From the NCBI GenBank assembly GCA_041821185.1, contig JBGUBD010000005.1, positions 1 through 64,000 on the forward strand: 64,000 bases of DNA, written 5' to 3'. Numbering within the stretch: position 1 is the first letter of the stretch; each line of letters begins with the position of its first letter. This DNA is from Phycisphaerales bacterium AB-hyl4. GTDB lineage: Bacteria > Planctomycetota > Phycisphaerae > Phycisphaerales > Phycisphaeraceae. The translations under genes and the position numbers were made by a program. The notes below the pieces were generated by a model. That model was not told the origin of the DNA. It saw only the letters and a list, made by a program, of their open reading frames with translations, and searched no databases. Positions 61,897 through 64,000 of this stretch are shown here, piece by piece.

Positions 61897-64000
61897 ATGG
61901 CAGCAAATAATCCGCCCCAGTCGCCGAACAAAGCCGAGCAGCCCGACCGTCCCCAGGCCGACACGGACCAGGCGTTGGACATGCTCGACGAGATTGAGCA
62001 ACGCTTCGCTCAGTTGAAGAACTGGCAGCAGGAAAGCGACCAGCATTTCAATCAGCTTCGTGATCAGGCCAAGCGTCTGCAAAGTCAGCGCGATGAAGTC
62101 GACAAGCGCAACAAGCAGCTCGATGAACGCCAGAAGCAGCTCGACGCCCGCCGTGACGAACTGAAGCAGCGCGATCAACAGCTGGGCCAGCGCGAGCAGG
62201 CGCTCAACCAACAGCAGCAGAAGCTCGACGCCGAGCGTGCCGGGCTCAAGGCCCAGCAGCAGAAGCTCAACGAGCGTGGCGGCACGCTGGAGCAGCGGGT
62301 CAAGTCGCTGGATGAGCGCGAGCAGAAACTCAAGTCGCGCACCGGTGAGCTGGATCAGCGCGACCAGTCGCAGCAGCAGGCCCGTGAAGCGATCGCTGCC
62401 GAGCGTGAGGAACTGAAGAAGGAACAGGCGTCGCTGGCGGAGAACCGCGAGGCGCTTGACCAGATGCAGAATGAGCTGGCCGAGCGCGAGCAGGCGCTGG
62501 CGACCGAGCGTGCCGCGCTGACGCAGCGCACCGAGCAGGCGGAGGTCGAACGGCGGGAACTCGACGCCCAGCATCAAGCCGTGAAGCAGCAGGCGAGCAA
62601 GCTCGCCGAGCGCGAGCAGCGGCTGGAAGCGTCGTACACCGAGTTAAAACAGCAGCAGGACAAGGTGCAAGAGCAGCTCGCCGTGGTCGAACGTCAGCGT
62701 GCCGAGCTGGACGAGTCGCGCGAAGCGCAGGCGGAACGGCGACGTCGACTCGACGAAGAGAAGCAGGCGTTTACCGCCGAGCGCGAGTCGTTCGAGCAGG
62801 CCCGCACTGAACTGGAAAAGGCAGAGGCCGAGTTCGCCCAGCAGCGCGAGCAGGCGGAGGCCCAACTTGCCGAGGTCGAGCAGGTCAAGCAGCAGGTGGC
62901 CGAGCAGCGCAAGGCGCTCGAGCGGCAGCGGTTTGATGTGAAGCTGCGTGCCGAAACGCTTGAGCAGCAGGAAGCGCACCTCGAGCGCGTCCGCCAGGAG
63001 CTGTCGGAGCAGGCGGCGCTGTTGCCCGGCGAAGGTGAAGAGACCGGCGAAGGCGCCCGACAGTTCAACGAGACCCGGCAGCAGCTTGAAGAGCAGCTTG
63101 CCGAGGTGGAGCGCGCGGCGCAGCAACTGGACGAGCAGTCGCAGTCGCTTGAATCGCGGAAGGCGGAGCTGGAGAAGCGCGACGAAGCGCTCGCACTGCG
63201 TGAAGCGGCGTTGACGGAGAAGCAGGCGAACTTCCGCCGAACGCTCGAACAGGGACAGAAGAAACTGGCTGCCGAGCGCGACGAGTTGCAACAGCAGCGC
63301 GAAGCGTTCGAACGCGATCAGCAAGGCAGCTCGGCCGAGCGGGAAAAGTATCAACAGCGCACCGCGCAGCTGAAGCAGGCGGACGAAGCGATCCGTCGTC
63401 GGCGAAAAAAGGTTCGGCGGTACATCCAGGCGCTGCGCAAGCGGATGGAGAAGCTCGAACAGTCGCAGACCGAAGTGCAGATCAACAGCGCACAGTACGC
63501 CGGCGTGGAGAAGGAACGGCAGATGCTGGTGGAGGTGCGCAAGTTCCTCGAAACCAGCGAAGCGGAGATGATGCAGCGGTGGGCGACCCAGCGGGCCGGG
63601 CAACTGGTGGGGCTCGGTGTGGTGGCGCTGGTGCTGGTGATCATGCTCAGCTACGCGATCGGCGGGCGCATGGCGACGCCGGTGTGGGAAGCGACGATGA
63701 GCTTCGACGTGGCGGTCGATGCCGCCGAGGCCGAGCCCGACAGCGGCGAATGGCTCGCGGCGCAGCGGACGCTGCTGCTCAGCGAGCCCGTGCTCAGCGA
63801 AGCGATCAGCCAGTTGCAGCGACAAGGCAACGGCCAGGCGTTTGAAGACACCGCGACGCTACGAACGGCACTGGCGGAAGACATGACCGTCTTCGGCGAT
63901 GTCGGCGAACTGCGACTGCGCTACACGGGCACGCAGCGCGAACAGCTCGTGCCGGTGCTCGAAGGGCTCGGCCGAGCGTATCTGGGCTACCATCGTTCGC
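61897..64000 (+). CDS. Long coiled-coil membrane protein with a Wzz-like start, partial
   Basis: The frame is open to the window end (at least 701 residues). Residues about 25-565 are an almost unbroken coiled-coil rich in Gln, Glu, Arg and Leu, with repeated LxxREQxL and QQQKLDERxxxL units. A membrane helix follows at about 570-588 (LVGLGVVALVLVIMLSYAIG), and then a segment (VWEATMSFDVAVDA ... RTLLLSEPVLSEAISQLQRQ) that recalls the start of the chain-length determinant (Wzz) domain. GAGGGGG precedes the ATG. The coiled-coil would be cytoplasmic. The 3' end is outside the window. Confidence 0.8.
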   Translation, partial: MAANNPPQSPNKAEQPDRPQADTDQALDMLDEIEQRFAQLKNWQQESDQHFNQLRDQAKRLQSQRDEVDKRNKQLDERQKQLDARRDELKQRDQQLGQREQALNQQQQKLDAERAGLKAQQQKLNERGGTLEQRVKSLDEREQKLKSRTGELDQRDQSQQQAREAIAAEREELKKEQASLAENREALDQMQNELAEREQALATERAALTQRTEQAEVERRELDAQHQAVKQQASKLAEREQRLEASYTELKQQQDKVQEQLAVVERQRAELDESREAQAERRRRLDEEKQAFTAERESFEQARTELEKAEAEFAQQREQAEAQLAEVEQVKQQVAEQRKALERQRFDVKLRAETLEQQEAHLERVRQELSEQAALLPGEGEETGEGARQFNETRQQLEEQLAEVERAAQQLDEQSQSLESRKAELEKRDEALALREAALTEKQANFRRTLEQGQKKLAAERDELQQQREAFERDQQGSSAEREKYQQRTAQLKQADEAIRRRRKKVRRYIQALRKRMEKLEQSQTEVQINSAQYAGVEKERQMLVEVRKFLETSEAEMMQRWATQRAGQLVGLGVVALVLVIMLSYAIGGRMATPVWEATMSFDVAVDAAEAEPDSGEWLAAQRTLLLSEPVLSEAISQLQRQGNGQAFEDTATLRTALAEDMTVFGDVGELRLRYTGTQREQLVPVLEGLGRAYLGYHRS

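Overview
The window is about 64 kb of GC-rich, gene-dense bacterial chromosome with genes on both strands. Its gene set fits a planctomycete of the Phycisphaerae type. This is inferred from many weak cues: an archaeal-type MRF/LptB-bearing diderm gene set, an autotransporter, a lysine-rich histone H1-like protein of the kind seen in the PVC group, system II cytochrome c maturation (ResB/CcsA) beside NrfHA, and very abundant intergenic palindromic repeats. I cannot name the species. No plasmid, prophage or CRISPR array is visible. The only clear trace of mobility is a broken tyrosine recombinase next to a tRNA-His.

Layout. 1-6306: the 3' end of fliD, a fused siroheme decarboxylase on the other strand, then a biotin and sodium-pump cluster (bioB, oadG, biotin carrier, oadB, birA). 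6482-12909: a His-rich duplicated lipoprotein, resB, ccsA, nrfH and nrfA, which together build and run a cytochrome c nitrite reductase. 13074-18216: tRNA-His, integrase remnant, SGNH hydrolase and a large autotransporter. 18803-25805: argS, a DUF1802 gene, an HtrA protease, panB, a Doc/AbrB toxin-antitoxin pair and gcvT. 25886-34247: priA, a Fur-family regulator, and a leftward run of yacG, tsaE, thiL, glgP and an ExbB/MotA-type protein. 34523-36582: a translationally coupled B12-photoreceptor-like protein and a diguanylate cyclase. 36881-41398: a 1505-residue ABC exporter-secretin fusion. 41813-52496: argB, argF, an H1-like protein, a TrhA/hemolysin III protein, a stand-alone structured RNA, rluB, lptB, a ThuA-like gene, cbiX, cysS, a 48-residue membrane peptide and a CorC-type protein. 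52571-64000: ybeY, an RsbW/STAS partner-switch pair, a Gfo/Idh/MocA oxidoreductase, a hypothetical protein beside a ParA ATPase carrying a glycogen-binding domain, a coiled-coil membrane protein, an orphan ABC ATPase, and the start of a very long coiled-coil membrane protein that runs off the end.

Most striking: (i) the ABC exporter fused in one frame to an outer-membrane secretin; (ii) a ParA-type ATPase fused to a CBM48-like glycogen-binding domain; (iii) several families of short-unit inverted repeats, one of which lies in frame inside priA and adds 28 residues, as Rickettsia palindromic elements do; (iv) a family of about 120-135 bp elements with terminal inverted repeats and a shared palindromic core, sitting against stop codons; (v) an unassigned RNA of about 130 nt with its own promoter and terminator; (vi) a Wx9EH B12 light-sensor-like protein coupled to a GGEEF enzyme.
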